The translations under genes and the position numbers were made by a program. Below, in pieces: positions 31,206-42,540 of a stretch of 64,000 nt of DNA (within the stretch, counting starts at the first letter, position 1; the number at the start of each line of letters is the position of its first letter). The notes under the pieces were generated by a model that worked only from the letters and a program-made list of their open reading frames with translations, made no database searches and was not told the origin of the DNA. Source of the stretch: Podocnemis expansa (lineage: Eukaryota > Chordata > Testudines > Podocnemididae); the NCBI GenBank assembly GCA_007922195.1, contig ML681963.1, positions 52,461,918 to 52,525,917 on the forward strand, written 5' to 3'.

Positions 31206-31246
31206 CGCATGAGCTTTTGTGGGAGAAAATCCCACTTCCTCAGATG
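31206..31246 (-). ncRNA. Hammerhead-type ribozyme candidate in inverted pLTR
   Basis: On the minus strand the block reads GCAT, CTGAGGA, extra A, GTGGG/CCCAC, then AAAAGCTC and ATGC. GAAA is changed to AAAA here (ACAAAAGC instead of ACGAAAGC), which removes the conserved G12, so this copy is predicted inactive. Confidence 0.45.
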
Positions 31247-31539
31247 CTTCGAAGATGGGTGAACTTACAGAAAGGAATGAAACAGGACAATTGCTGCCTA
31301 AAAGGATGAATGAGCACAGAGCTGATATCAGAAATCACGGAACAAAGAAACCAGTTACTGAGCACTTCCATCTTTCTAATTGCTTGATGAATGATTTGTT
31401 AATGACTGTCGTCAGGGATGTGGCTGGGACATCAAGACTTGAAAGAGAAACAGCTGAACTCAAATTAATATGCAAGCTAAATTCTGTGAAAGAAGGACTT
31501 AATCGAGACTATGGGTTCTTTTCCCATTACAAAAGGTAA
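31219..31539 (+). CDS. Open PLE endonuclease C-terminus fused to inverted pLTR, 106 aa
   Basis: The frame is open for 106 codons. The first 22 or so residues are encoded by the inverted pLTR and are not family sequence. The rest matches the GIY-YIG domain after its YIG motif: ETGQLLPKRMNEHRADIRN, KPVTEHFHL and, at the end, GLNRDYGFFSHYKR, comparable to the product at 30625-31051. The Arg and Glu positions (KRMNEHR, TEHF) are kept, but the GIY and YIG strands are missing. It probably makes no working nuclease. It is listed because it is the only repeat-derived frame here without a stop or frameshift. Confidence 0.5.
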   Translation: MGENPTSSDASKMGELTERNETGQLLPKRMNEHRADIRNHGTKKPVTEHFHLSNCLMNDLLMTVVRDVAGTSRLERETAELKLICKLNSVKEGLNRDYGFFSHYKR

Positions 31540-31663
31540 TTTGACTTCAGGCTTCCCATGGTTTGAACCTAACAACTGCTCTGATTTGCTGTGACCCCAT
31601 CCTATGTTTTACACCCCCTTGCATTTATTTTCGTTCCTTTCTGTAAGTTCACCCATCTTCGAA

Positions 31664-31704
31664 GCATCTGAGGAAGTGGGATTTTCTCCCACGAAAGCTC
31701 ATGC
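31664..31704 (+). ncRNA. Hammerhead-type ribozyme candidate, best paired copy
   Basis: GCAT and ATGC give a perfect 4-bp stem I. The core reads CTGAGGA, acceptable because the fifth core position is variable (CTGANGA). Stem II is GTGGG/CCCAC, after one extra A. GAAA and the palindrome AGCT follow, with predicted cleavage after AGCTC. The inverted copy at 31206-31246 holds the same block on the minus strand, with its own GCAT/ATGC stem. Activity is inferred from sequence only. Confidence 0.6.
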
Positions 31705-31795
31705 GAAATATAAATCTGTTAGTCTCAAAGTACCACACAACTCCTTGTTGTTTTTTTGCTGGACTAGACTAACACGGCTATCCCTTTGGAAATTT

Positions 31796-31928
31796 ATTTT
31801 GCTCCCATTCTGTAAGTTCCCCATCTCCAAGAATCTGATGAAATGGGATTTTCTCCCCATGAAAACTCATGTGATAAATAATTTTTTTTAGTCTTTAAAA
31901 GTGCCACCAGACTCCTTGTTTGTTTTAA
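31796..31928 (+). mobile_element. Second tandem PLE tail
   Basis: CCATTCTGTAAGTTCCCC, GAATCTGATGAAATGGG, GAAAACTCATGTGATAAAT and GCCACCAGACTCCTTGTTTG repeat the tail that ends just upstream. The ribozyme core is intact, but AGCTC is AACTC. Tandem pLTRs like this also occur at 57900-58235. Confidence 0.75.
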
Positions 31929-32584
31929 AGTACAGAGAATCCACAACAAAGTGAGTCGTGTCCCATTTTATACAGGAAGGCAAAAAACCAATTCTGTGGC
32001 TAGTGGAACTGCTGTGAAGAGAAGGGGCATTCTGGCTGTCAGAGGATTTTGGTGTTCTGCTTCAGTTTGATGAAGAAGGAAAACTGAAATTTACAAACTT
32101 CATCATGAAAGGCTGTCGTGCACCTTCTCTGAGGCAAGCAGGCTGGTGGTTGCCCAGAAGCCATGGCCCCTGCAGGGCTCTCTACATCTGGGGCAGCTGC
32201 TGGGCAGGCTGTTAAGGAGCCAAGTTGGTGAGCTGGTAGAAACCATGTCATTTTCTGACAGAACCTCATTTGCTGGCTTCTCTTTTCACCCACCCCCTCA
32301 AGCAACATAGTAGGGGTGATCTCATTTTCTACTGTAGCCCAGCCCTTTTGGATATAATAGCCCAAACTGTCAGGGGGTGTGACTCAGGAAAGACTGCATT
32401 AATTTACACCAGCAAAGGATCTGGTCCAAAACACTTACCCTGATACTTCACTTCATTGAACCTTGAGTTATCAGTTACACCTGCTTGTAAAATGTTTCTC
32501 ACATTACGCCAGTGTGCAAATGGCTTCCCAAGCTGAAAGGCACTAGAGAATCAGGCCTGCATTCCCAGAGTCCAAAGGTGGCTA
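31929..32584. other. Unassigned non-coding
   Basis: The 108-aa minus frame at 32039-32365 has no family resemblance. Nothing else is recognised. Confidence 0.4.
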
Positions 32585-32790
32585 AGGATTATTGACTTCC
32601 ATTTGACAGCTAGGGAGTCAAAAGGCAATGCAAGGTGATTCGCCTAGTGTCACACAGTGGGTCAGTGGCTGAGCTGCTACTCAATGAGCCTGATTCTCAT
32701 CTCACACCAGATTTATGCTGGTACAACTTCATCACTTTAGTGGAGTTACTCCTGCTTTACATCAATAAAAAGGGTGAGACCAAGTCCCAT
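32585..32790 (-). repeat. MIR-like fragment plus a recurrent GTGGAGTTACTCCTG block
   Basis: CAAGGTGATTCGCCTAGTGT then CACACAGTGGGTCAGTGGCT is the complement of MIR body blocks. It is followed by CACACCAGATTTATGCTGGT and AGTGGAGTTACTCCTGCTTT, a block that also appears, diverged, near 34840 and 40300. Confidence 0.5.
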
Positions 32791-35317
32791 GTACAGACAC
32801 CAAGTCCTCTGGACGACAGATGCCCCATGCATATATCTGCTAGAGCCTGGCCATCAGCCAGTCCATCCTTTCTAATGATGAACTGTCTACATCAGACGTG
32901 CTATGCTACCACTGGGAATTGTCTGGTGATGCAATAGAAATTCTGCTGAAATCGAGTTCTGCCTTCTGTTGAAACCCATTTGCCTCATGTGTGAGAGAGC
33001 TTCTAATCATTTAAGTAGCTGAAGCCATTCCTGGTATTGTTAAATTACCTTATGTGACCTGGAGGTCTAAGTATTCAATTAAAATCACTGTATACATTAC
33101 TTCATATGCTAATGGTGATGGAACAAGTTCAATAGACTATTAAAGTCTCTGAAGGCATCAACAGAAGAGTTCAAATGGGCTCCTTATAAGCAATAAAATA
33201 CTAGCCAGGATTAGAAGGATAGGTGATAATTAAGATTTAAAGAGAAATACCTTTGCAGGGGGAAAAAAACAGCGAGATTTTGGAAATAATGAACAGTGTG
33301 TGAATAAACGATGAGCGAAGTGGGCAGAAAAGTTGGTTGTTCCATTATAAAGAGTTCTAATTTGATTAAGGTGCAGAACAGAGCTGTCCTGAGCCAAGCT
33401 GGCTTTCTTCTCCTGGATCCTTGGCTGCTTTTCATAAGGATTTACAAACGCATGTTTTCTTTTGAGTCTCAGCTTCTACTCAAGCCCAGAAATACCCAAA
33501 AGCTAAATTCCAGTTGAACCTGATGAGCCTCAAGACAAATCAAGGGGTTTATAATGTGCTCAGTGGAAACACCCATGGTGTAAGAAAGAATACCAGGCCA
33601 GGTCAGCCAGCACATCCAGCTAGTTCAATATCCTGTCAAAGGCCAGAGCTAGCACCAGCTGCTTCAGGAGGTGCAGGAAACCAAGCAGTAGAAATATATG
33701 GGATAACCTGTCCACACGGAATATTTCCGTGGTGAAAGGGGCGCAAAGAAGGGAAGGTCCACATCTGGCTCTGGAACCCTGTTTTGGCTTTTCAGCCCAA
33801 CATTATCTTTAACAGAAAACTGCAGAACTGGCTCAAGTTTACTTGAAACTAGCCCTAGGTTAGCTGACAGGCTCATGCCACATTTTTAGACATGACTAGT
33901 CATTTGGGATCCCTGTGACTTCTGGCCTCCCAGATTCAAGGCACCTTAGAGGGACCTGGGTTTTCTGAGGTCAGGTGTTGAGCCCTTCCTGATGAGCAGG
34001 CCATTTGGAAGTGTCTTCAGTACCCAAAACCACGTCACTTCTGAAAATCTTGACCTGCATTCTGCCCAGGACTAGTATAAAAGATGAGAACCCATTCCCA
34101 GCTGACAGGTTAGAACACAGCCACCAGCTGCTACTTTCTCCTTGTCTGTGAAAGTAGGCTAGCAGGCACATGATGATAATGCATTCATTATGAATTTCTG
34201 GTCATTCAAGACCCATGCCTTGATGGTATTTTGGTGCCTTTTCGTCTGGTCCTGGTGGGACACTCAAAATGCCAAGGAACACAGCAAAGACCTATGCAGG
34301 ACAAGGCAACTTCAGTTTATGCCGCATCCCCTGGAGCCTGCATCCTAGTCCGAGATGGGTGTGACCTGTCCCATTCACAGGCTGGATCTGAATGCCCTGA
34401 AAATTTCATGTGTGGGTAGGTGTGGAGCTTTCTGGGATGTGTAGGCTGCAGGTAATTCACTTGTATTTCTGCAGAGCAAAGCACCGTGCAGGAGACTTGG
34501 ACAAAGTGCTAAAGACTATGCTACAGAGAATAATTCTGCACTGATCAGAGAGATGAGCTTGATGTTTGTGTCTCTGCTTAGACAGATGTGGAGTGATGAG
34601 GAACCTGCTTAAATCATGGCTCTGAAACTGGAATGCAAAGGGCATAACAATGAGCTTTATTGATCGTGTCTGCTGCTTGTGGGTAGGCACTTTGAACCCC
34701 TGGCCCAGAATGCACAAAGGAACAAAACCCAGGATAGGTTTTTCTGGAGGAAATCCTTTTAGTGGGTCCAAAGACCTGGTCATGAATATGAGAGGTGGAT
34801 GTTTCCAGGTTATGACATATAATGGTTATAGTGCAGCTGGAGTGACACCCTCAGATAGTGTAAATCAGCAAATCTCCACTGGAGTCATACCGACTGAAAG
34901 ATCTGAGTTGACAAATTGTCCAGTGGTGATTTCTTTGATTTGCTGAGTGGTTTTTGGGATGATTTTGTTGTACAGAAACTCAAATGAACTCTTCTGCCAT
35001 TGCCTCTCTGACCTCTCTCTCTTCCACTAACAGTATTTTCTTCTTTGAGATCACAGGTCTCATTCTTTATTTCCCCTCTTTCTTGTTTGAGTTCCCTCCA
35101 ACCTCTAGAGCACTGACAGCAGAGCTGAGATTTCAAAGGCCACTTTGCTGTTTGAAGAATGTCTAATGTCTTGAGGCCAGGGACCATAGGTAAGAAAGGA
35201 AAGGAAGAAAACCTTGTGTGTGAATGGTGGGTAAAGGATCTTCAGGCTTTAATTATCTTAACTGTGATAAATGGGACAGAACCAGTGAAATTTCTACTTG
35301 TCCAACATCCACTCTAG
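32791..35317. other. Unassigned non-coding
   Basis: No supported gene. 33590-33700 (GGTCAGCCAGCACATCCAGC, CAATATCCTGTCAAAGGCCA, CACCAGCTGCTTCAGGAGG) resembles the block at 37530-37640. 34820-34900 carries the GTAAATCAGC...CTCCACTGGAGTCA repeat block. Frames of about 100 aa at 34457-35187 on both strands are isolated. Confidence 0.4.
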
Positions 35318-35836
35318 GGCTGTGTTCACACACAGATGGTTGTTTCGAGACAAGTTATATCTAAACAACTTGTTTTGAATGCCTTATTTCGAAATGCCTT
35401 ATTTCGAATTAGCAAAAAGTCATTTTGAAATAGGGAAAAAAGCAGGAAACGAAATAGCATGTTCACAGTGTGAATGCGCTATTTTGTTACCTCCTGCAGG
35501 GGGCTGCAGCCCTCTTTCTGGGGCTGAGGGACAGCCCTCAGCACCCTGGCCAAGGTCCTGAGGGTTCCCTGGCCAGGGTGCTGAGGATCCAATGTTGTTT
35601 TGGAACACTTTGTTCCGAAACATGTTCACACTGCGTTGTTTTGAAACAACCGTTGCGAAACAATGTTGTTTCGCCTAGAAACTAGGTTTAACGTGTTTCA
35701 AAACAATGCTGTTGTTTCGAAACAATGGGTTCCTGTTGTTTTGAAACAACTGTGCATCATGTGAACATGGGTTTTTTTTTTTTTGTTTCAAAACAACCTT
35801 GTTGTTTTGAAACAAAAATTCTGTGTGAACACAGCC
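35318..35836 (+). mobile_element. TTTCGAAA-related MITE, 519 bp
   Basis: Left GGCTGTGTTCACAC and right GTGTGAACACAGCC are perfect inverted 14-mers flanked by TAG on both sides (35315-35317 and 35837-35839). The interior alternates GTTGTTTCGAAAC / TTGTTTTGAAACAAC inverted repeats with a GC-rich centre (35490-35590, CAGGGGGCTGCAGCCC and a CCCTGGCCA(A)GG(T/G) pair). No protein is encoded. Confidence 0.9.
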
Positions 35837-36835
35837 TAGGACTTTTTTGAAAAGAACTTTCATGAAACTTGTACTGTATCTTGCGTGGGATGTTAAAAAC
35901 CAGGCTCTCTGCAGCCAGTCATAAGGAAAGCATTTCCCTGCACCCCCAGACAATTTCAAGGGGAAAATTTGACTACTAATTGACTGAGCAGTCTGTGGGA
36001 CTTCAAGGTGTTGAAAGTTGTAGGTTGAAACAGTGCCTAATTCAGTCCAACAGCACAGAATGGGCCCCATCACATCTTGTTAATATTTACACTCCCAGGG
36101 AAGAATAAGATATTCCAGTGAGGATCAGTTCTTAGCAATCAGCTCCTCTCTTCATTCTTCCCTCTGCTAGTACTGCTTCCCTTTTGCAGCCGGCTGATTC
36201 CTTGCCAACACAAACACTACCCCCTCCCCCCTTGTTGATAGCTTGCATGGGGAGGGGAGGGCAGAGTTTCAAGGGCATCTCACCAAGTGGCATTTGTCTG
36301 CATCTCAGCTCCTCAAAGCAGGTGTTACAACCTGGAACGTGTTGAAAGGAGAGAAAGTGAGAGAGCATTTGGAGCCCCCCTATAAAGGCACAGATGGTGT
36401 TTATCTGTCAGGAGCAACCCAACCCCAACTTTTGCTGCCTGTATTCCCAAATTCTAATTGTGTCACCGGCAATCTGCCACCTGTGCCGAACGGGGCCCAA
36501 GTGCTGGGCTTGGAGAGCTGCCTAGTTTATTTGTTTGATGTCCATTTTCCCAGTTCTGTCTGGACCAAGACACATTTTGTGAATCCTTGGGCCAGACTTA
36601 AAGACAAACCTTATTGGTCAGGGTTGCTTTGTGTGTGAGCGAATGCTTACCTGACTATCTGTGGGGTTCACATTGGAAGGGCTCCAGCTAATTTCTCTGT
36701 CTTGGTCTCACTGATTGACTCAGCCTCTTTGGTCCCTTTACACTGCGATGTCTGTGACCTCCAGGAAAAAAAATCTATATTGATTAAACTACCATTATCC
36801 ATCACCACTGTGCCTTTGCAAGGCAGAAGTTCACA
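35837..36835. other. Unassigned non-coding
   Basis: The 131-aa frame at 36243-36638 has no recognised motif and no convincing exon boundaries. No repeat boundary is visible. Confidence 0.4.
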
Positions 36836-37150
36836 GACTTTAAGGTCAGACAGAACCTTCATGATCAGCTCATCAGACCTCCTGCAAGTTGCAGGCCACA
36901 AAACCTCCCACGCACTCCTGGAATAGACCCAGAACCTCTGACTGAGTTACTGACATCCTCAAATCATGATTTAAAGACTTCAAGATGCAGAGAACCACCT
37001 TTGACTCACGTTTAAACTTCGAGTGACTCATCATCCATTTTGCAAAGGAAGGCAAACCACCTCCCCCACCCCAGGGATCTGTCACTTTGACCTGGGTGAA
37101 AATTCCTTCCTGACCCCAAATATGGCACTTGGTTACAGCTGAACCATAGG
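36836..37150. repeat. Interspersed repeat, old LINE-type family
   Basis: CTTCATGATCAGCTCATCAG, ACCTCCTGCAAGTTGCAGGC, CAAATCATGATTTAAAGACT and GAAAATTCCTTCCTGACCCC form a block order common in sauropsid interspersed repeats, partly repeated at 29085 and 45130. The exact family cannot be named from sequence alone. Confidence 0.5.
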
Positions 37151-37524
37151 TAAAGCCCAATGTTCAGAACATGAAATCCAGGCGCTTGTGTTGTACAGTG
37201 AGTCACAAGACTGCCAGAATTCCTTGGGGGTGGGCGAGAGAATAAATTGCTGCACTGCTGAGGATGGTGACTCTGGATCCAGTGCATGAAATGAACATCA
37301 TGTCTTCCTGCCCTAAGTGTGCAACATAGAGACTATAGCAAGTATGTAAAGCTTTCACCTGAGCTGTGGGGTGATCTTCATTCTCTTCTAGGTATGAGAC
37401 AAGGCATTTGCTTACAGCTCTCTTTCCCCCTCGCTGTCCAGGGTGCTAGTGGCCATCACAATGCATATTGGGTTTCTGCAGGTACGAATCATGGCTTTAT
37501 TGTCTTTGAACTCTTTGGTATTCA

Positions 37525-37690
37525 GGAACATAGGACTCGTCAAACTGGATCAGCCCAGCTGTTGCTTTAGATTAGTATTCTGTATTTGACAGAAGCCAAT
37601 ACCAGCTGTTTCAGACGAAGAAATCCTGCAGCTGTGGCACAATCTGCCACCACTGAAAATTCCTTGCTAACCCACATCTCTTAGCAGTTG
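37525..37690. repeat. Interspersed repeat with GGATCAGCCCAG...TGACAGAAGCCA
   Basis: AGGAACATAGGACTCGTC, AACTGGATCAGCCCAG, TATTCTGTATTTGACAG and AGCCAATACCAGCTGTTTCA form a widespread amniote repeat block. A weaker copy is near 33600. Confidence 0.55.
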
Positions 37691-38214
37691 GTTGCCTTAG
37701 TAGTGAAGCAGAATCCATAGTTTTCATAACCACATGTTTCTGTTCCTATTATCCTTACACACCCCATATCACTTACTTGTTTCCTGCTCCCGTTGCATCA
37801 TGGTTTATAGTAGATGGTAAATGCTTTGGGATGAGGGCTGTCTCTCACGAGGCATCTACAGAAAACCCAGTACAACAGGTTACTTTGATCCTGAATGAGG
37901 CTGCTGGCTACACAGAGCCATTATAATAATTTATATACCCCTTCAGACAAACCCTGGGGGAGATTCCTGGAGCTGAGGCCTCTGTGCAAAGCCTGGTTCC
38001 TTATCTTACCACATGCAGAGAAAAACCTGCCCTTTACCAATACTGTCAATGGGGTGGGGTTTCCATTGACTGTCCATGTTAGACCCTGACACGTATTTTC
38101 CAGGCCTTTCAAACAAAGCCATCAGCAGTACATCACAGTTGGCTGAAGGTGGTTTCCAGATGGCTCCACTAGCATTTGCCATTCAAATATTTGTTAATAA
38201 CAATTTGATAGATA
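37691..38214. other. Unassigned non-coding
   Basis: No gene or repeat boundary is recognised. Confidence 0.35.
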
Positions 38215-38400
38215 ACACCTAGCCAGCTGGGACACCTGGGTTGTATTCCTGATTAGTTACTAACTGTGTAGATCTCTCTGTGCCCCTGGCTACCCATGGG
38301 TAGGTGACCGGGGGGGGGGGCCACTAAATCTTTGCAAAACATTGTGAGAGGCCTGGTGCGAAAGTGCTGTTAAGTGCAAATGTTATATTTTCCCTTGCTT
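38215..38400 (+). repeat. MIR/CORE-SINE copy
   Basis: CAGCTGGGACACCTGGGTTG, TATTCCTGATTAGTTACTAA, CTGTGTAGATCTCTCTGTGC and TTTGCAAAACATTGTGAGAG match MIR head to tail, with an internal poly-G run of 11 near 38310. Confidence 0.65.
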
Positions 38401-40675
38401 ATTGCTATAAGTACAAAATATTATTATAAATGATTGTTATTCATTATTCCCATTAATAAGGCAAGGGGCTATGGGAGGGAACGAGGCCCACATTGCAGAG
38501 CGAAAGACCAAGGGTGCAGCCTGAAAGGTGCCAGCTATCCTTTCCAAGCCATGTGGCATCTCATTTTGCACCTGCCCCATTTGATAAACCCTTGTATCAC
38601 ATCGTCAAGGCCGTTTTATGGGCTCAGTAAGGCCAATAACACCAGACTGATGCATTTGCAACTGGATGCCAGGTTACTATTTTGTAATTTTAATTGACTG
38701 GAGAGAATTCAGAAAGGGGTACAGAAACACAATGAAGAGATTGGAGACCTAGACTTAGGGGGAGAGATTAAAAGCCTGATTTTCAGCTGGCTTAAATGGG
38801 CATCATTCCACTCATAGAGCTGCACAGTTTTATTCCATTTGAGAGTTCAGAGCTAAATACTGAGCCTTGTCAGATAATGACTACAGAGCATCTGTGATGA
38901 GCATCTATAGTTATCAGATCAAGCCTTCTTCCCAGGTATGGGTGCTTATAGGACTCCTCTCTCAATCCTATCCAGCCCACACACTAGATCTTCTTTCTCT
39001 AGAGAACCCATCCCACCTCCTTATATCCCACTGGAGTAAGGAACCAACTGAATCAGCAGAACTCACTTCACTTCTTCAGGATACTCAATATGTTGATAGG
39101 GTGAGGGCATTTTAGACTAACACTGTTAGCCTGAGCAGTGGTGAAATCATCACCTTTAGAATCAGCCGAAGCCAGGCCAAACCGGGTGCATGAATTGATA
39201 GTAAACAGGTGGAGTGATTCAGCAGAAAACATATCGCTGTGGTTGGCAAAGTTTTTGTAGCAGCAAGGTAGCGGGATGAATACAGAAACTATAAACAACA
39301 AATTGTGCACCTTGGGCTCAGCTGAGCCCTGTGGTCCTGGCTATGGAACTTGTGATGTTGTGTTCACTTGCAGCATATTACAAATTGCTCTCTGGGTGCT
39401 GCAGAAAGTCCCTATGTTGTGCTCTCTGGTAAACAAGACAGACAAAGCTGGGATTCAGGCTGTGTGGAAGCCTGTCTCTGCCTGTAGATGATTTTTTGGT
39501 AAATACCACCTGTTAAAGAAGATCTGCACTCCCATATATCATGACAGAGCCCAACTTCCCCAAAGGCAGTCTCACACCTTCTGGCTCCAATTTTTATTCC
39601 AGCAGCCGATTTATAGTCCTTCCCCACATGCTGGTTCCAGGGGAACAAGTGGAGCTAAGATTTGCCCCTTTGTCAAGGGACCAGATGATATCTCTGCAGA
39701 CCTTTCTGTGCCTTTATTTTGGTAGCCCCTAGAGGAGAGCTGCCTCCTCTCTGTGCTGTGAAGGTGCTCTGCTCACTGCAGACTGTCCTGTGTGATGCAG
39801 GGATGTGTGGCATTGAAAGCCGAATGCTCTCTGAGTCTCTTGACAGGTATTTGCATAACACGCTCAGACAGCACAAAGACACCTAAGGTTACCATCTGCA
39901 GAGCACTTCTCCCCCCCAGGTAGCTTTGCAGGGAGGGGTTAATGCATTTTTAAATTAGTTCCATATGCAAAAAAAGGGGGCAGCTGTTTCCTGCTTATAA
40001 ATGAAATAATGTTGATTGGGCCTCCTAACGCCTGTTTGCTGTAGGACTAATTAGCTACCAGAAGCTGAACCTCACCAGATGCTGGCAACGGGTTCTAATC
40101 AAAGATAGATGCTGTCACACAAGAAAACCCTTTGCTGATCAGAGGTAGGCAGAGGAGAAGTCAAGGAGATTTCAAGAAAGTCCAGCCCTCTCAGTGGTTT
40201 CCACAGATGCCCATGTCCTAGGGCACTGGTCCAAATTAGGGAGTTGTTTCTGGATCAGATTCTGTTTTCACTTCAACTGATTGAACTCCACTAATCTCAA
40301 AGGAGTTACTCTTGTTTTATGCTGGTCTGGAAGGAAACAGAATCACACCCTCCCTGGGATATAACGCTCTGATTGTTGTAATCATTTGCAGAAGGAACTC
40401 CTGGAAGATTGAGGCTGCCTCTTTTTCTGTGCCACTGCACACCAGGAGCTGAGGATTTAAGAAAAAAAAGTCACAAACTATGATGAGACTCACCATAGAA
40501 TCATGAAAGATGACACCCATGTTGCACTTTCCATCCATTTAAGTCTAACATTATTAAACATTTTTTTATTCACATATCCCTTTATCACGACATTTTCAAA
40601 AGCGACTAGCGTGTATTAAGTGCCTGAGTTTTGGGAAATCCAACCTGAAACACCACAAGGGCTGCCAAGTTCCAA
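38401..40675. other. Unassigned non-coding; 39940-40110 may be constrained
   Basis: Mostly unique-looking sequence. 39940-40110 is complex and repeat-free with TTTTTAAATTAG, CATATGCAAAA and GGACTAATTAGC words. 40240-40330 carries a diverged copy of the GGAGTTACTC repeat block. No gene is supported; frames are at most 87 aa. Confidence 0.35.
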
Positions 40676-40797
40676 AGAGGTATCCGTGTTAGTCTAGTTC
40701 AGCAAAAGAAACAAAGAGTCCTGGGGCACTTAAAGATTAACAAATTTATTTATCGCATAAGCTTTTGTGGGAGAAAATCCCACTGCATTTCAGAAGT
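40676..40797 (-). mobile_element. PLE 3' tail, minus strand
   Basis: Read on minus: CAGTGGGATTTTCTCCCAC, AAAAGCTTATGCGATAAATA, AATTTGTTAATCTTTAAG, GCCCCAGGACTCTTTGTTTC, TTGCTGAACTAGACTAACAC and GGATACCTCTTTGGAA. The CTGATGA core has been replaced by unrelated bases, so the ribozyme is lost. Confidence 0.8.
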
Positions 40798-41265
40798 GCA
40801 GAGCACCTGTTCTCTGACAACCAGGCCCCTTCGAAATGGAGACATGCAAAATGTAGTCACTTTTGCCATATTTAGGTCTAAGCGATATACATCCACCCAC
40901 CAAAAGCAGCTTGAAAAATGCATTGTTTTGTCTTGTCTTGTTGTGTATTAAAGACCTTGGAGTTAAGGGAACCGCAGGAGCAAATCAATGCATCAGTATC
41001 CAGCTGTTCCTTTGATTCTTTGCAGGAGCTTCAGTTATCAGTCTGTCTTTGCTAGTTCTGGTCTTGCTGTTAGTTGTCAGCAGAGGGAGCTACTGGTGTT
41101 GACAAGCCATCTAATACAATGCCTAAGGTTGTTTTTGCAGTTGACATTGGTCTGGAACAGGAGGAGAGCATAAAAATAATGAAGAACAGAAAGCAGATTT
41201 GTAAGTCGATACCTTCTAAAAGATCAGCTGTGCTAGGCAGTATTGTTTTTCTACACAGCATTTTT
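40798..41265. other. Unassigned non-coding
   Basis: No supported gene. A short TCTTGTCTTGTTG patch lies at 40929-40942. Confidence 0.35.
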
Positions 41266-41269
41266 GACA

Positions 41270-41400
41270 CTCTCTAGCTACCAAAGGGGAGCTCTAGGTA
41301 AGCTCACATTCTTGGCTCTTTCTTTCCAACAGAAGTTGGTCCAATAAAAGATATTCTTTCACTTGCCTTGTCTTGCTAGATACTTCTGCAACACCTGTGC
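41270..41400 (+). mobile_element. Second PLE-like tail family fragment (tentative)
   Basis: GGAGCTCTAGGTAAGCTC, then CTTTCTTTCCAACAGAAG, TTGGTCCAATAAAAGATATT and CACTTGCCTTGTCTTGCTAG form a block order known as a very common amniote repeat with an architecture parallel to the PLE tails: a short GAGCTC/GAGCTT hairpin, then a TTGGTCCAATAAA block. The hairpin could be a decayed hammerhead stem II, but the core bases are lost here. Confidence 0.45.
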
Positions 41401-42290
41401 CAATAGACCCCAAGTGCCTCACAGACTTTAATGAGAAATCACCTTCACAATCCTCCGGTGAGGTAAGGAAGTATTGCCAGTACAGTCTGACAGATAGAGA
41501 AACTGAGGCACGGGTATTTTTTAATATTGTGAATCCGTTGTCTGTCAGCCTGCCTCACGCTTTTGGCTCTTGTTTAAATCATAAGCTCTTCAGGCAGAGA
41601 CCATTTTTAATACCTGGTAAGGATTTACCTAGCCAGTGTCTTACAGTGGGGCCCATGATAAGAGGACCTAAGCAGGAGTATTGTCTTCCTCCACAGTGTC
41701 AGTATTTGACAAAGGTGCTGTGCACATCTTGATTGCATTGACCTCAACTCTTTGTGAGTTCTTGACAATCACATGGGTGCCCTGGAAGAGCTGGGAACTG
41801 CTACAGAAGTGCTTTCAAAGTGGTTGTCTGATGGCGGAAGATGGCAGAAAAAATGCCACCAACTACTAGGTGCATCTCTGTAGCCTCAGTCCTGCCACAG
41901 AGTCATTCTTTGGCTGAGAAAATTTTTCCTCTTAACAGATTGTTCTATGATGCTGCCAGCAGTTGGTCAGCAAAGTTTTTTTTCTTTTACAGCCCAATAC
42001 AATGAAATAAACAAATTAAAATAAAACCAAGAAACCCTCAAGTTAAAAAAATTCACCTGGTTTCCAGAGCCTCGAGCTTTGGTGAATCCCACTTCAGAAG
42101 ACTGGGGTCAGCAAGAAAATATCCTTTACAAAGACTGGAAGGCACTTGGAGTTTTATGCCTTAGGGGAAGATGCTGTGAGAGATTTTGATGGTTGGTTTC
42201 AAGAGCAAGGGAAGGCTTCTGCTGTTTGTCAGCCTGTTCTTGTCTATGAATCGTCTCACGACCTCCATGGAAGAACTGGAGCTGGCAGAG
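41401..42290. other. Unassigned non-coding
   Basis: The 119-aa frame at 41373-41732 begins inside the repeat above and has no known motif. GAGAAACTGAGGCACGGG at 41498-41515 is a minus-strand MIR-like trace. Confidence 0.4.
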
Positions 42291-42540
42291 AAAAAGAATG
42301 GTCAAGTGGAAAGGACTTAGGTCTCATAGTCAGAACTGATTCTGCTACTGACCTACTCTGTGACCTAGGGTTGGTCACTGCCCAGCTCTGTGCCTCAGTT
42401 TCCTTTCTTGGCTGTTTAGATTGCAAGATTTTTGGGGGGGATATAATTTATCTCTTAAGCTGCCTAAGAGCAGCACCATTCTCCCTGGGGTTCCATTCTC
42501 ATCTGATTCCTCAAGCTGCTAGCATAATAAAAGGTAAATA
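42291..42540 (+). repeat. MIR/CORE-SINE copy
   Basis: GACTTAGGTCTCATAGTCAG, CTGACCTACTCTGTGACCTA, GCTCTGTGCCTCAGTTTCC and TTAGATTGCAAGATTTTTGG follow MIR in order; the 131-aa frame across it is spurious. Confidence 0.7.

Larger units (their letters stand above)
31153..31795 (+). mobile_element. Short PLE copy bounded by inverted pLTR ends
   Basis: 31160-31262 is the complement of the tail (GAGTTGTGTGGCACTTTGAG, GCATGAGCTTTTGTGGGAG, CTTCGAAGATGGGTGAACTT) and 31640-31790 is the same tail forward, ending CTAACACGGCTATCCC. Between them lies an uninterrupted C-terminal GIY-YIG frame. The two ends match over about 100 bp as a terminal inverted repeat, a known feature of some PLE insertions. Both ends carry a hammerhead-type block. 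Confidence 0.8.
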
